DNA from: Planctomycetota bacterium
GTDB taxonomy: Bacteria; Planctomycetota; B15-G4; SIAN01
Length of the DNA stretch: 64,000 nucleotides
Assembly (NCBI GenBank): GCA_016795285.1
Contig: JAEUIC010000047.1
Location: 176,081 to 240,080, forward strand
Direction: 5' to 3'
The translations under genes were made by a program, and so were the position numbers. Positions 30,826-38,702 of the stretch are shown here, one piece after another. How positions within the stretch are numbered: the stretch's first letter is position 1; each line of letters opens with the position of its first letter. Under the pieces are notes generated by a model. The model was not told the origin of the DNA. It did not search any database and saw only the letters and a list, made by a program, of their open reading frames with translations.

Positions 30826-33800
30826 CTACCGCCGAGGATCGGCCAGCAGGCGATCGAGGAGCGCGTCGAGCTGCGCGGAGCGCCAGGCGAGGTCGGGCCA
30901 GCCGCGCTCGGCGCGCTCGGACCAGAGGCGCTCGGCCATCACGGGCAGGCGCGCGCGCAGGCTCGGCAGCTCGAGCGCGTCGGGTTGCTCCCAGCTGCAG
31001 AGCTGGCCGCCGAGCACCGCGTCGGTGGGCAGCACCGTGAGGCCGTCGAAGGCGGGGAACCCCTCGACGAAGTGGTCCCACTGGAAGCGGTTCCAGCGGT
31101 GGATCCGCTCGGGCGACCAGCAGCGCTGGTTCACCACGTAGAGCGGCTCCCAGCTCGTGTTGATGACCGGCCAGCCGTCGCGGAGCAGGCAGTCGGGCAG
31201 GTGGTAGAGCGCCTCGTACGCCATCACCACGACGTCGCGCGGCAGCTCCGGCTGCGCGCCGTGGCCGAAGCCCTCCCAGACGATCGGCCGGCGGCCGCGC
31301 TTCTTCACGTGGTCGGTCATCTCGCGCAGGAACGCGAGGTAGAGGCCGTGCTTGTCGGCGACCCCCTCGCGCGCGTAGGCGGCGGGGAAGGCGGGATTCT
31401 GGTCGACGTGCTCGAGGTCGCACTCGTCGCCACCCAAGTGGAACCACGGCGCGCCGGGGAAGAGCTCGATCGCCTCGTCGACCAGCGCCTTCATCGCCTC
31501 GACCACCTCCGGCTTCGCGAAGGCGATCGTCGCGTGGTGCAGTTCGTGCGCCTTGAAGAGCAGCGGCTGCGCGGCGATCAGCGCGCCGCAGTGGCCCGGC
31601 ATGTCGATCTCCGGGACGATCGCCACGCCGCGCGCCGCCGCGAAACGGACCAGCTCCCCGATCTCCTCGCGCGTGAAGGAGTGGCCGGGCGTCGCGAGGT
31701 TCGGGAAGCGGCGCGACGGCACCGTCCACGCCTGGTCGTCGGTGAGGTGGAGCTGCATCCACGGCACCTTGCAGAGCCAGCAGAGCGTCACCAGCTGCTT
31801 CAGCGTGGCGAGCGTGTGAGGCTGCCGCGCGACGTCAACCAGCAGGCCGCGGTAGCCGACGTCGGGCGCGTCGCGGATCGCGAGGCGCGGCAGCGTGGTC
31901 GCATTTCCGAAGGTGAGTCCCTCGTAGTCGAACAGCGGGCCCGCGGAACTGACCAGCTGCAGCAGCGTCGCACCGCCCCACGCCACCGCGCGCGGCGAGC
32001 CGCCGCGGATCGAAAGCTCCGTCGCCGTGTCGAGCACGTACTCCTCGGCGCCCAGCGTGGCGTCGAGCACGAGCCGCAGCTCGTCGCGGCCGCCGTCGTT
32101 GCGTTCGCCCGCGCGTGCATCTCGCCGCATGCGCCGGACACCGTCCGGTTCGACGTCGGGCGGCCGGCCCACCCATGCGATCGCCTCCTGCAGCGCGTCC
32201 GCCACGTCGCGGAGCGCGGCGTCCTCGCTGCGCGCCACGATCCGCCCCACGGCGCGCCCATGCTGCTGCTCCGCGACCGGCACCACCTCCCGCGGCCACG
32301 GCACGATCGGCACCACCCGCCCCGGTCGCAGAGCGTCGGCGAGGGCGCCCGCCATCTCCTCGGCGAGCCACTCGTTGCCGAGCTCGCTCAGGTGGACGCC
32401 GTCGTAGGTGAGCACTCCCTCGCGCGCATCGGCCCGGTTGCGCGCGGCGAGCTGCGCGAAGGCGCGTTCGCGCAGCGGCAGGCCGATCGCGCCCGTCGCC
32501 GCCGCGACGCGCAGCGCGATCGCCGCGTACTCGTCGAGCGGCGCGTCGAACTCGTTGCTGCCGCGCACCCGCTCGCCGATCAGCGGCGGCGTCGCCACCA
32601 CCACCGCGGCGCCGGCGCGCTGCGCCTGTCGTACCAGTTCACGCAACGTCGACTCGTAGACCGCCGGCGGGTTGCCGTTCGCGCCGTGCCAGACGTCGTT
32701 GATGCCGATCAGCAGCACGACGACGCGGCTCCCATCCTGCGCGACGCACTCGGCGAGTGGCGCTTGCGTGCAGCCGTAGAGCTCCTTGCAACCGGCGAGC
32801 AGGTCGGTCGACTTGCCGCCGTTGATGCCGCGCTTGATCCACTTCACGTCGCGACCGGGCAGCGCGGCGGCGCACTCCTGCGCCAGCCGATCGACGTAGC
32901 CCCCCTGCCAGGTGAGCGAGTCGCCGAAGAAGGAGACGACGTCGCCGTCGCGCAGCAGCGACGCCGCGCCGAAGAGCTCGCGGCGCAGCGACGCCGCGAT
33001 CGGCGCGTTCGCGCTCGCCGCGCCGTCGCCCGACTGCGCCGCTTCGAAGGCCGCGGCGGCTTTCGCGGCCGCGCCAGCGGCGCTCGCCTGCGCACCGCTC
33101 TCGACCGGCGTCGCCGGATCGGTGACCGGCGTCAGCGCCTCGCGAGCGGTGCGCGCGAAGGCGACCCGCTCGATCGCGACGGCCTGCGCGCTCCCCTTGC
33201 TGAGGTAGAGCCAGCCGATCCCGCGCCACGCGGCAGCAGCGTCGCGCACCAGCGGCTCCGCGGCCGGCAGCGCGTCGCCTTCGTGCGGCGCCGCCGCGAT
33301 CGCCTCCGCGCTCGGCAGCAGCGTCGCGCCATCCCCCGCCACGACCCAGCCGTTCCACCGCTGGCGCGCGAAGTCGTAGCGCTGCAGGAAGGTGACCGGC
33401 CGCGTCCCGTCGCCGAGCGCCTCCGCCTTCGCGATGCCGCGCCCCGTCGTCCAGAGCGGCGCCTGCGTCGCGTAGCCCGAGTTGAAGCCGAGCTCGCTGA
33501 ACTGGCCGCGCGCCGTGTCGGAGGGCGCGACCGTCACGTAGCCGTCGATCGGCGCGGCGAGCCGCAACGTCACCGCGTACCAGACGACGCCGTCGACGAG
33601 GTGGTCGAGCGCGCGCCAGTCGTTGCCGCGCTCGGTGACGAAGGCGCCGTCGCGCTCGACGCCGCCGCACGCCGCCCACTCGCCGAGGCCCGCCTCCTTC
33701 CAGCCGTTGCGGCAACGGCCGTCGAACTCGTCGTAGGCGATCACTTGCGCCTGGAGCGGCGCGGCGAAGAGCGCCGCGATCGCAGCCATCGCGCCGAGGC

Positions 33801-33846
33801 GAACGGCGGGGCCCCGCGTCGCTGGCCGATCCTCGTGATGCTTCAC
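30826..33846 (-). CDS. SGNH hydrolase / GH20 beta-N-acetylhexosaminidase fusion
   Basis: The 1006-residue exported protein starts at GTG 33846, which overlaps the stop of the upstream gene (GTGA) and has GAGGAG six bases upstream. After a signal peptide (to about 34) comes a beta-rich domain (35-235) and an Ala-rich linker (240-290). An SGNH esterase domain follows with GDS (catalytic Ser310), GIND at 381-384 and DGVH at 482-485. A GH20 enzyme fills about 510-1006: a GH20b-like domain, then a TIM barrel with HLTDDQAW (700-707), EIDMPGH (746-752) and the catalytic pair Asp807-Glu808 in HLGGDE. Together they would deacylate and cleave N-acetylhexosamine-containing polymers outside the cytoplasm; that joint use is inferred. 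Confidence 0.92.
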   Translation of the reverse strand: MKHHEDRPATRGPAVRLGAMAAIAALFAAPLQAQVIAYDEFDGRCRNGWKEAGLGEWAACGGVERDGAFVTERGNDWRALDHLVDGVVWYAVTLRLAAPIDGYVTVAPSDTARGQFSELGFNSGYATQAPLWTTGRGIAKAEALGDGTRPVTFLQRYDFARQRWNGWVVAGDGATLLPSAEAIAAAPHEGDALPAAEPLVRDAAAAWRGIGWLYLSKGSAQAVAIERVAFARTAREALTPVTDPATPVESGAQASAAGAAAKAAAAFEAAQSGDGAASANAPIAASLRRELFGAASLLRDGDVVSFFGDSLTWQGGYVDRLAQECAAALPGRDVKWIKRGINGGKSTDLLAGCKELYGCTQAPLAECVAQDGSRVVVLLIGINDVWHGANGNPPAVYESTLRELVRQAQRAGAAVVVATPPLIGERVRGSNEFDAPLDEYAAIALRVAAATGAIGLPLRERAFAQLAARNRADAREGVLTYDGVHLSELGNEWLAEEMAGALADALRPGRVVPIVPWPREVVPVAEQQHGRAVGRIVARSEDAALRDVADALQEAIAWVGRPPDVEPDGVRRMRRDARAGERNDGGRDELRLVLDATLGAEEYVLDTATELSIRGGSPRAVAWGGATLLQLVSSAGPLFDYEGLTFGNATTLPRLAIRDAPDVGYRGLLVDVARQPHTLATLKQLVTLCWLCKVPWMQLHLTDDQAWTVPSRRFPNLATPGHSFTREEIGELVRFAAARGVAIVPEIDMPGHCGALIAAQPLLFKAHELHHATIAFAKPEVVEAMKALVDEAIELFPGAPWFHLGGDECDLEHVDQNPAFPAAYAREGVADKHGLYLAFLREMTDHVKKRGRRPIVWEGFGHGAQPELPRDVVVMAYEALYHLPDCLLRDGWPVINTSWEPLYVVNQRCWSPERIHRWNRFQWDHFVEGFPAFDGLTVLPTDAVLGGQLCSWEQPDALELPSLRARLPVMAERLWSERAERGWPDLAWRSAQLDALLDRLLADPRR

Positions 33847-35471
33847 CGCGCTCTCCTCAATTCGATCCACTCGTGTCCGATCGACTCGCCCACCTCGAAC
33901 GGCTCGAGCGCGATCCAGCTCGACAGCTCCGCGTCGTGCGACGCGCGCATGAAGGCACGCGGCTTCAGCCAGCCGACCCAAGGCACGAGCAGTTGCGCGC
34001 GACCTTCGTCGTCGAAGCGCGCTTCGACCGCGCAGAACTCCTCTGCGCTCCACGACTCGCAGCCCGCCATCGTCAGGCTCGCCGGCGCCAAGCGCGCCAG
34101 TTCCCGCAGCTCGGGATCGAGCGCGACGTGCAGCACGATCGGCGCCCCGACGACGACGCGCGCGACCGCGCCGGAGAGCTCGGCGGCCGCGATGCGATGG
34201 CCCGGCACAGCGACGTGGACGCGCGGGCGCCACGTGCTCGGCACGGTGAGGGCGAAACGCCCTTCGGTGAAGGGCTGGCTGGGCGGCGACGGGATCGAGT
34301 CGACGGCTCTCTCTCTGTCTGCGGCAGGATCGCCGATCAGCTGGCCGACCGGCGTTCGCGCGAGCAGCCACCAGCCCGCGTCGACTCGCGCGCCGTCGGC
34401 GGCGACCACCTCGACGGTGACCGTTCGGAGCGCGGCGCTGAGGTCGAGCGGATCGAGGCGCGGATCGGGCGGCGCCTCCTCGACGACCGAGGCGACGCCA
34501 TCGACCTCCGCGAGCCGGGCATGGAGGCCACGGCCGCGGTGGTCGACCCGCAGGCTCCAGCGACCGACCGGAACGTCGCGCAGCGCGAAGCTCCCGCTGA
34601 GGTCGACGCCGACACGGGACTGGCACTCGAAGCTCGGGTAGCTCGCGACTGCGGCACGCGAGCGACTCGCTTCCGGCTCGACGCCGACGAAGAGCTCCCG
34701 CGGGTCGACGCCAGGAGCGACGCGCACGCGCCCGGCGATCGAGCCGAGGCGCGGCAGGACGATGCGCACCTCACCTCCGTCGACCGCGAACGTCGCGCTC
34801 GTCCACCGCTGCGGGGAGAGCGTGGCGACGACGCCCACCTGCGACGCCGCCGGGAGCCCTTCGACCACGAAGCGGCCATCCGCCGCCGAGACGGGGATCG
34901 CTGGAGCGTTCGCCGTCGGCTCGCGCGAAGCGAAGGCGGTCAGCTCGGCACTGACGAAGCTGACGAACTCGCCGCCGATCGGCCGAGCATCGGAGTCGGA
35001 CCACCAGCCGATCGTCGCGCCGGCGACCGGCTCGCCCCGATCGTCAACGACTCGGCCGCGGAGCGTCCAGGCAGCACCGGGGGGGGCGCCCGTCGCGACG
35101 GAAGCGCGCCGCTCCGCCACCGCGTCGGCGAGCGCTTCGTCGAGCAGTTCGGCGAGCCGCGCGTCGCGCTCGGACGGGAACTCGCCGTCGACCGTGGGGC
35201 CGAAGAGGGCGGCGCCCTGCACCCGCGGCTCCGCGCGAGCGCGCGCACCGTCGAGCGGCGACACCCGCGGGCGTTCGGCGGTCGACCACCACCACCCGAC
35301 GAGCGCCAGCACCGCCGTCGCCGCGACCCCGAGCGCGATCGCTTGCGCGAAACGTCGCCGTGGTGCAAGTGCCCCGCCACCTGCGACGCCACCTGCGAGC
35401 GGCGCGGCGATGCCGACACGTGCAGTTCCTGCGCGCGCTGCCGAGGTTCGCGGAGGTTTGCCCGGCTCCAT
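33843..35471 (-). CDS. Membrane-anchored protein with carboxypeptidase-regulatory-like domains
   Basis: The 542-residue product has a basic N-terminus and one membrane segment at about residues 43-62 (FAQAIALGVAATAVLALVGWWW). The rest is extracytoplasmic. A carboxypeptidase-regulatory-like (PF13620-type) domain is clear at about 127-215 (LRGRVVDDRGEPVAGATIGWW... DGRFVVEGLPAASQVGVVA), and a second, weaker one at about 220-300 (SIAGRVRVAPG... SFALRDVPVGRWSLRVDHRG). The C-terminal third has no family I recognise. ATG 35471 has only a weak GGAAG upstream. The stop overlaps the start of the SGNH/GH20 gene, so the two are coupled. It is divergent from the GT2 gene with only 27 bases between starts. 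Confidence 0.78.
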   Translation of the reverse strand: MEPGKPPRTSAARAGTARVGIAAPLAGGVAGGGALAPRRRFAQAIALGVAATAVLALVGWWWSTAERPRVSPLDGARARAEPRVQGAALFGPTVDGEFPSERDARLAELLDEALADAVAERRASVATGAPPGAAWTLRGRVVDDRGEPVAGATIGWWSDSDARPIGGEFVSFVSAELTAFASREPTANAPAIPVSAADGRFVVEGLPAASQVGVVATLSPQRWTSATFAVDGGEVRIVLPRLGSIAGRVRVAPGVDPRELFVGVEPEASRSRAAVASYPSFECQSRVGVDLSGSFALRDVPVGRWSLRVDHRGRGLHARLAEVDGVASVVEEAPPDPRLDPLDLSAALRTVTVEVVAADGARVDAGWWLLARTPVGQLIGDPAADRERAVDSIPSPPSQPFTEGRFALTVPSTWRPRVHVAVPGHRIAAAELSGAVARVVVGAPIVLHVALDPELRELARLAPASLTMAGCESWSAEEFCAVEARFDDEGRAQLLVPWVGWLKPRAFMRASHDAELSSWIALEPFEVGESIGHEWIELRRAR

Positions 35472-35498
35472 CACGGCAGCTAGCTTCCGCCGCTTCGC

Positions 35499-36227
35499 AT
35501 GCGCCCGCAACTGCTCAGTGTCGTGGTCCCCGCCTACAACGAGCGGGAGAGCGTCGAGCGCCTCGTCACCGAGGTGGAGGCGGCGCTGCGCCCGCTCGGC
35601 CCCTTCGAGCTGGTGGTGGTCGACGATGGCTCGACCGACGGGACGCGCGAGGTGCTGCAGGAGCTCGCCAAGGGCCACCCGGAGCTGCGCGTGATCGCGC
35701 TCGATCGCCACCACGGGCAGACCTGCGGGACGGCGGCCGGGATCGCGCAGGCGCGCGGCGACGTGCTGGTCACCATCGACGCTGACCTGCAGAACCCGCC
35801 GAGCGAGATCCCGAAGCTGCTGGCCGAGCTCGACCGCGCCGACGCGGTGGTCGGCTACCGGCAGAAGCGCAACGATTCGGGCGTCCGCAAGTTCTCCTCG
35901 CGCTTCGCCAATGCCATCCGCAACCGCATCACGCGCGAGACGATCCGCGACACCGGCTGCTCGCTGAAGGCGTTCCGCACCGCGCAGATCCGCGAGGTGG
36001 CGCTCTTCGAGGGGATGCACCGCTTCCTGCCGACGCTGCTCAAGATGCACGGCCGCAGCGTGGTCGAGGTCGCGGTCGACCACCGGCCGCGCGTCGCCGG
36101 CACCTCGAAGTACGGCGTCTGGAATCGCGTCTTCAAGGCGCTGCTCGACTGCCTCGCGGTGCGCTGGATGCAGTGGCGCGTGCTGCGCTTCACCGCCCGC
36201 GACGTCACGCCGCCGCGCGCGCGCTGA
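35499..36227 (+). CDS. Glycosyltransferase family 2 (DPM1/GtrB-like)
   Basis: The 242-residue protein is a compact GT2 enzyme: SVVVPAYNERESVERLV, the donor-binding VVDDGSTDGT, and the metal-binding IDADLQNPPSEIPKLL near residues 90-105. RVAGTSKYGVWNRVFKALLDCLAVRWM follows near the C-terminus, as in dolichol/undecaprenyl-phosphate sugar transferases (DPM1, GtrB, ArnC types). It lacks the C-terminal membrane helices of GtrB, though a hydrophobic end could bind membranes. It probably makes a polyprenyl-phosphate sugar that the GT39 enzyme encoded next uses as donor. ATG 35499 has no strong ribosome site. Confidence 0.9.
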   Translation: MRPQLLSVVVPAYNERESVERLVTEVEAALRPLGPFELVVVDDGSTDGTREVLQELAKGHPELRVIALDRHHGQTCGTAAGIAQARGDVLVTIDADLQNPPSEIPKLLAELDRADAVVGYRQKRNDSGVRKFSSRFANAIRNRITRETIRDTGCSLKAFRTAQIREVALFEGMHRFLPTLLKMHGRSVVEVAVDHRPRVAGTSKYGVWNRVFKALLDCLAVRWMQWRVLRFTARDVTPPRAR

Positions 36228-36248
36228 GCGGCGCCGCTGGAGCCCCCC

Positions 36249-37940
36249 ATCGCCACGAGTCCAGCGAACGACGCCGCCGCGCACGCTCCCGCCCCGCGCG
36301 GCGAGCGCCTCCTGCTGGCGCTGCTGGTGGCGATGAGCGTGCTGCCGCTGCTGACCGTGCGCGACCTGTGGCACTCCGACGAGCCGCGCTACGCGCAGGT
36401 GGCGCGCGAGATCGTGACCGGCGGCGACGCGGTCGTGATGCACGTGAACGACGCGATCTACCGCGAGAAGCCGCCGCTGCTCTTCTGGATGCAGGCGGCG
36501 CTGGGGCAGTGGCGCGGGGACGTCGATGCGCTGGCGGCGCGGCTCCCTTCGGCGTTGGCGGCGCTGCTCGGCGTGCTGCTGACCTACGCGTGGGCGCGGC
36601 GGCTGCGACTCGGCGCGCACGCGTTCCTGGCCGGCGCGCTGCTGGCGACGACGTTCGACTGGTGGTGGCTCGCGCAACGCGCCGCCTTCGACGTCGTGCT
36701 GGCCACCTTCGTGGTGGCGGCGCTCCTCTGCGAGGAGATCGCGCGACGCCACGCCACGCGCGCGGGGCGGCTCGGTTGGCGCCTCCTCTTCGCGGTCGCG
36801 CTCGGCTTCGGCTTCCTCGCCAAGGGGCCGCCGGTGCTGCTGTTCGGCATCGTCGGCCACCTCGCGCGCGAGTGGGCGGCGCGGCGGACGCGGCAGCTCG
36901 AGCCGGGCTGGCGCACCGTCGCGGCCGGCACGAGCGGCGCGCGCGTCGCGCGGGGCTTCGGCGAGGTCGTACTGCAGCTGCTCGCCTTCGCGGCGGTGCT
37001 CTCGATCTGGATCGGCCCGCTCTGGGCGCGGCTCGGCTTCGACGACCTGCTGGCCAATTTCCAGCGCCAGACGGCCGGCCGCATGGGCGAAGAGGCGCCC
37101 CACTCGCAACCCTTCTGGTACTACCTCACGACGTTGCCGGGCGACTCGTTGCCGTGGAGCCTCGCGTGGCTCGTGGCGCTGATCGCCGCCTGGCGCGCAC
37201 GCGGCCGCGCGATGCCGGCGCAGCACGATCCGGCGGCCGCGCTCGCAGCCCCGGCCGCGCTCTCCGCCGCGATCGACGACGTCGCCGCGCGCGCCGAAGC
37301 GCGCCGCTTCCTGCTCGCCTTCGTGCTCGCGATCGTCGCGCTCTTCTCCGCCATCCGCGGCAAGCGCAGCCTCTACCTGCTGCCGCTGCAGCCCGCGCTG
37401 GCGCTGCTGACCGCGCTGCTGCTGGCGCACCTCGCCGGCTCGGCCGAGGCGGCGCGGCGCAAGTGCTTCCGCCTCGTCGTCGCGAGCGCCGTGCTGCTCA
37501 CTGGCGGCGCGCTCTGGCTGATGCCGCGGCTCGATGCCGGCTTCACGCTGGCCGGCCGCACCTTCCCGGCGCGCTCGCCCCGTCCGCTCGGCGCCGCGCT
37601 GGCCGAACTCGCCACGCCGGCCGACACCGTCGTCGCCCTCTCGCTGCGCCATCCCGACAGCCTGCGCTACTACTCCGAGGGCGAGCGGCGCGCGCGCGGC
37701 CTGCCGCTGCTGGCACCGCTGGTGCTGCTCGAGCTGCCGAAGCGCGACGACGAAGCGGCCGCCAGCGACGCCGCGCGACAGCTGCAAGAACTCGCCGAAC
37801 GGCGCGGCGCGCAGCTGCTGATCGTCTGCGAGCCGCGCGACGCGGCGCGCCTGCCGGCCCTGTTGCATCGCGAGCTCGAGCTGCTGCGCGCGCTGGTCAG
37901 CGACGATCGCGACTACCAGCTGCTGCGCGTCCGCGGCTGA
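36249..37940 (+). CDS. GT39-like membrane glycosyltransferase (ArnT/PMT family), non-canonical start
   Basis: The protein has around ten to twelve membrane helices and the GT39/PMT-type signature RDLWHSDEPRYAQVAREI near the N-terminus, with the acidic DEP catalytic region, then YREKPPLLFWMQAA and FLAKGPPVLLFG. Such enzymes transfer a sugar from a polyprenyl-phosphate donor on the outer face of the membrane. The first ordinary start codon is GTG 36327 (537 residues), but this cuts the first helix in half. Upstream in frame, ATC at 36249 preceded by GGAG (six-base gap) restores the whole helix (RGERLLLALLVAMSVLPLL) and gives 563 residues. I annotate from ATC; the start is uncertain. The gene is 21 bases after GT2. 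Confidence 0.8.
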   Translation: MATSPANDAAAHAPAPRGERLLLALLVAMSVLPLLTVRDLWHSDEPRYAQVAREIVTGGDAVVMHVNDAIYREKPPLLFWMQAALGQWRGDVDALAARLPSALAALLGVLLTYAWARRLRLGAHAFLAGALLATTFDWWWLAQRAAFDVVLATFVVAALLCEEIARRHATRAGRLGWRLLFAVALGFGFLAKGPPVLLFGIVGHLAREWAARRTRQLEPGWRTVAAGTSGARVARGFGEVVLQLLAFAAVLSIWIGPLWARLGFDDLLANFQRQTAGRMGEEAPHSQPFWYYLTTLPGDSLPWSLAWLVALIAAWRARGRAMPAQHDPAAALAAPAALSAAIDDVAARAEARRFLLAFVLAIVALFSAIRGKRSLYLLPLQPALALLTALLLAHLAGSAEAARRKCFRLVVASAVLLTGGALWLMPRLDAGFTLAGRTFPARSPRPLGAALAELATPADTVVALSLRHPDSLRYYSEGERRARGLPLLAPLVLLELPKRDDEAAASDAARQLQELAERRGAQLLIVCEPRDAARLPALLHRELELLRALVSDDRDYQLLRVRG

Positions 37941-37961
37941 TCGCGAGCGCGGAGACGCGCG

Positions 37962-37980
37962 CGGTGCAGCGGCTGCACCG
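37962..37980. terminator. Possible hairpin after the GT39 gene
   Basis: CGGTGCAGC at 37962-37970 and GCTGCACCG at 37972-37980 pair perfectly across one base, 22 bases after the GT39 stop codon. No T-run follows, so intrinsic termination is doubtful; it may protect the 3' end. The rest of the 211-base gap to the next gene shows nothing further. Confidence 0.3.
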
Positions 37981-38151
37981 GTTGCAGCGCCTACATCGCC
38001 GCTGCGGCGCGGCGCATCGCCGACGGGCAAGTGCACGCGGCGCGGCGCCGGGGAGCGGGAAGTCGCGCCACCTCGACCGCGCGGCCCGGACCTTGCAATG
38101 AGTCGATCGGCTCGTGCCGCGCTCCCGCGGCGCGCCCCCGTGGAATCCGTC

Positions 38152-38592
38152 ATGAAACTGCCGAAGCTCCGCACGCTCGGCCTTGCGGCCGGCGGCCTCC
38201 TGCTCGCGATCCAGCTGGTGCCCGTGTCGCGCGCCAATCCGCCGGTCACCGCGCGCTTCGAGGTCGACCCGACCGTCGACGCCGCGCTGCGCCGCGCCTG
38301 CTACGACTGCCACTCGAACGAGACGCGCTGGCCGTGGTACAGCCACGTCGCGCCGATCTCTTGGCTGGTCGCCTACGACGTCGAGGAGGGGCGCGAGCAC
38401 CTCAACTTCTCGACCCTCGCCACCGAGTCCGCGAAGGAGCAACGGCACGCGCTGGCCGAGGCGTGCGAGGAGGCGCAGGAGGGCGAGATGGCGCCGTGGT
38501 TCTACGTCGCGCTCCATCCCGAAGCGGAGCTGACGAAGACGGAGCTCGCCGCGCTGCGTGAATTCGGCGGAGGCGCGACCGACTCCGACTGA
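38152..38592 (+). CDS. Haem-binding domain protein (PF14376-like)
   Basis: The 146-residue protein starts at ATG 38152, which gives a typical leader (KLPKLRTLGLAAGGLLLAIQLVPVSRANPPV). An upstream in-frame ATG at 38098 would add 18 unrelated residues. The mature part contains CYDCHSNETRWPWYSHVAPISW, with CxxCH at 50-54 and the conserved aromatic run that follows it in this family. It is probably a small monohaem protein exposed to the periplasm, found widely in Bacteroidetes and Planctomycetes; partner unknown. Conserved HLNFS and MAPWFYVALHPEAELT follow. A promoter-like sequence for the next gene lies just after its stop. Confidence 0.9.
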   Translation: MKLPKLRTLGLAAGGLLLAIQLVPVSRANPPVTARFEVDPTVDAALRRACYDCHSNETRWPWYSHVAPISWLVAYDVEEGREHLNFSTLATESAKEQRHALAEACEEAQEGEMAPWFYVALHPEAELTKTELAALREFGGGATDSD

Positions 38593-38611
38593 CGGCGGCC
38601 GCACCGTTCGC

Positions 38612-38640
38612 TTGTGCCTCCCGAGCGAGGGGCCTACTCT
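38612..38640 (+). promoter_or_regulatory. Sigma70-like promoter candidate for the ABC exporter
   Basis: TTGTGC at 38612-38617 (four of six matches to TTGACA) and TACTCT at 38635-38640 (four of six to TATAAT) are separated by exactly 17 bases. Transcription would start near 38647, leaving a leader of about 55 bases before the TTG start at 38703. Confidence 0.4.
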
Positions 38641-38702
38641 CCCGCGCTTGGTTCGCGCGCGCCCTGGCGCCGCGTGCACCGCCCGCCGGAGTAGCCGCCT
38701 TC

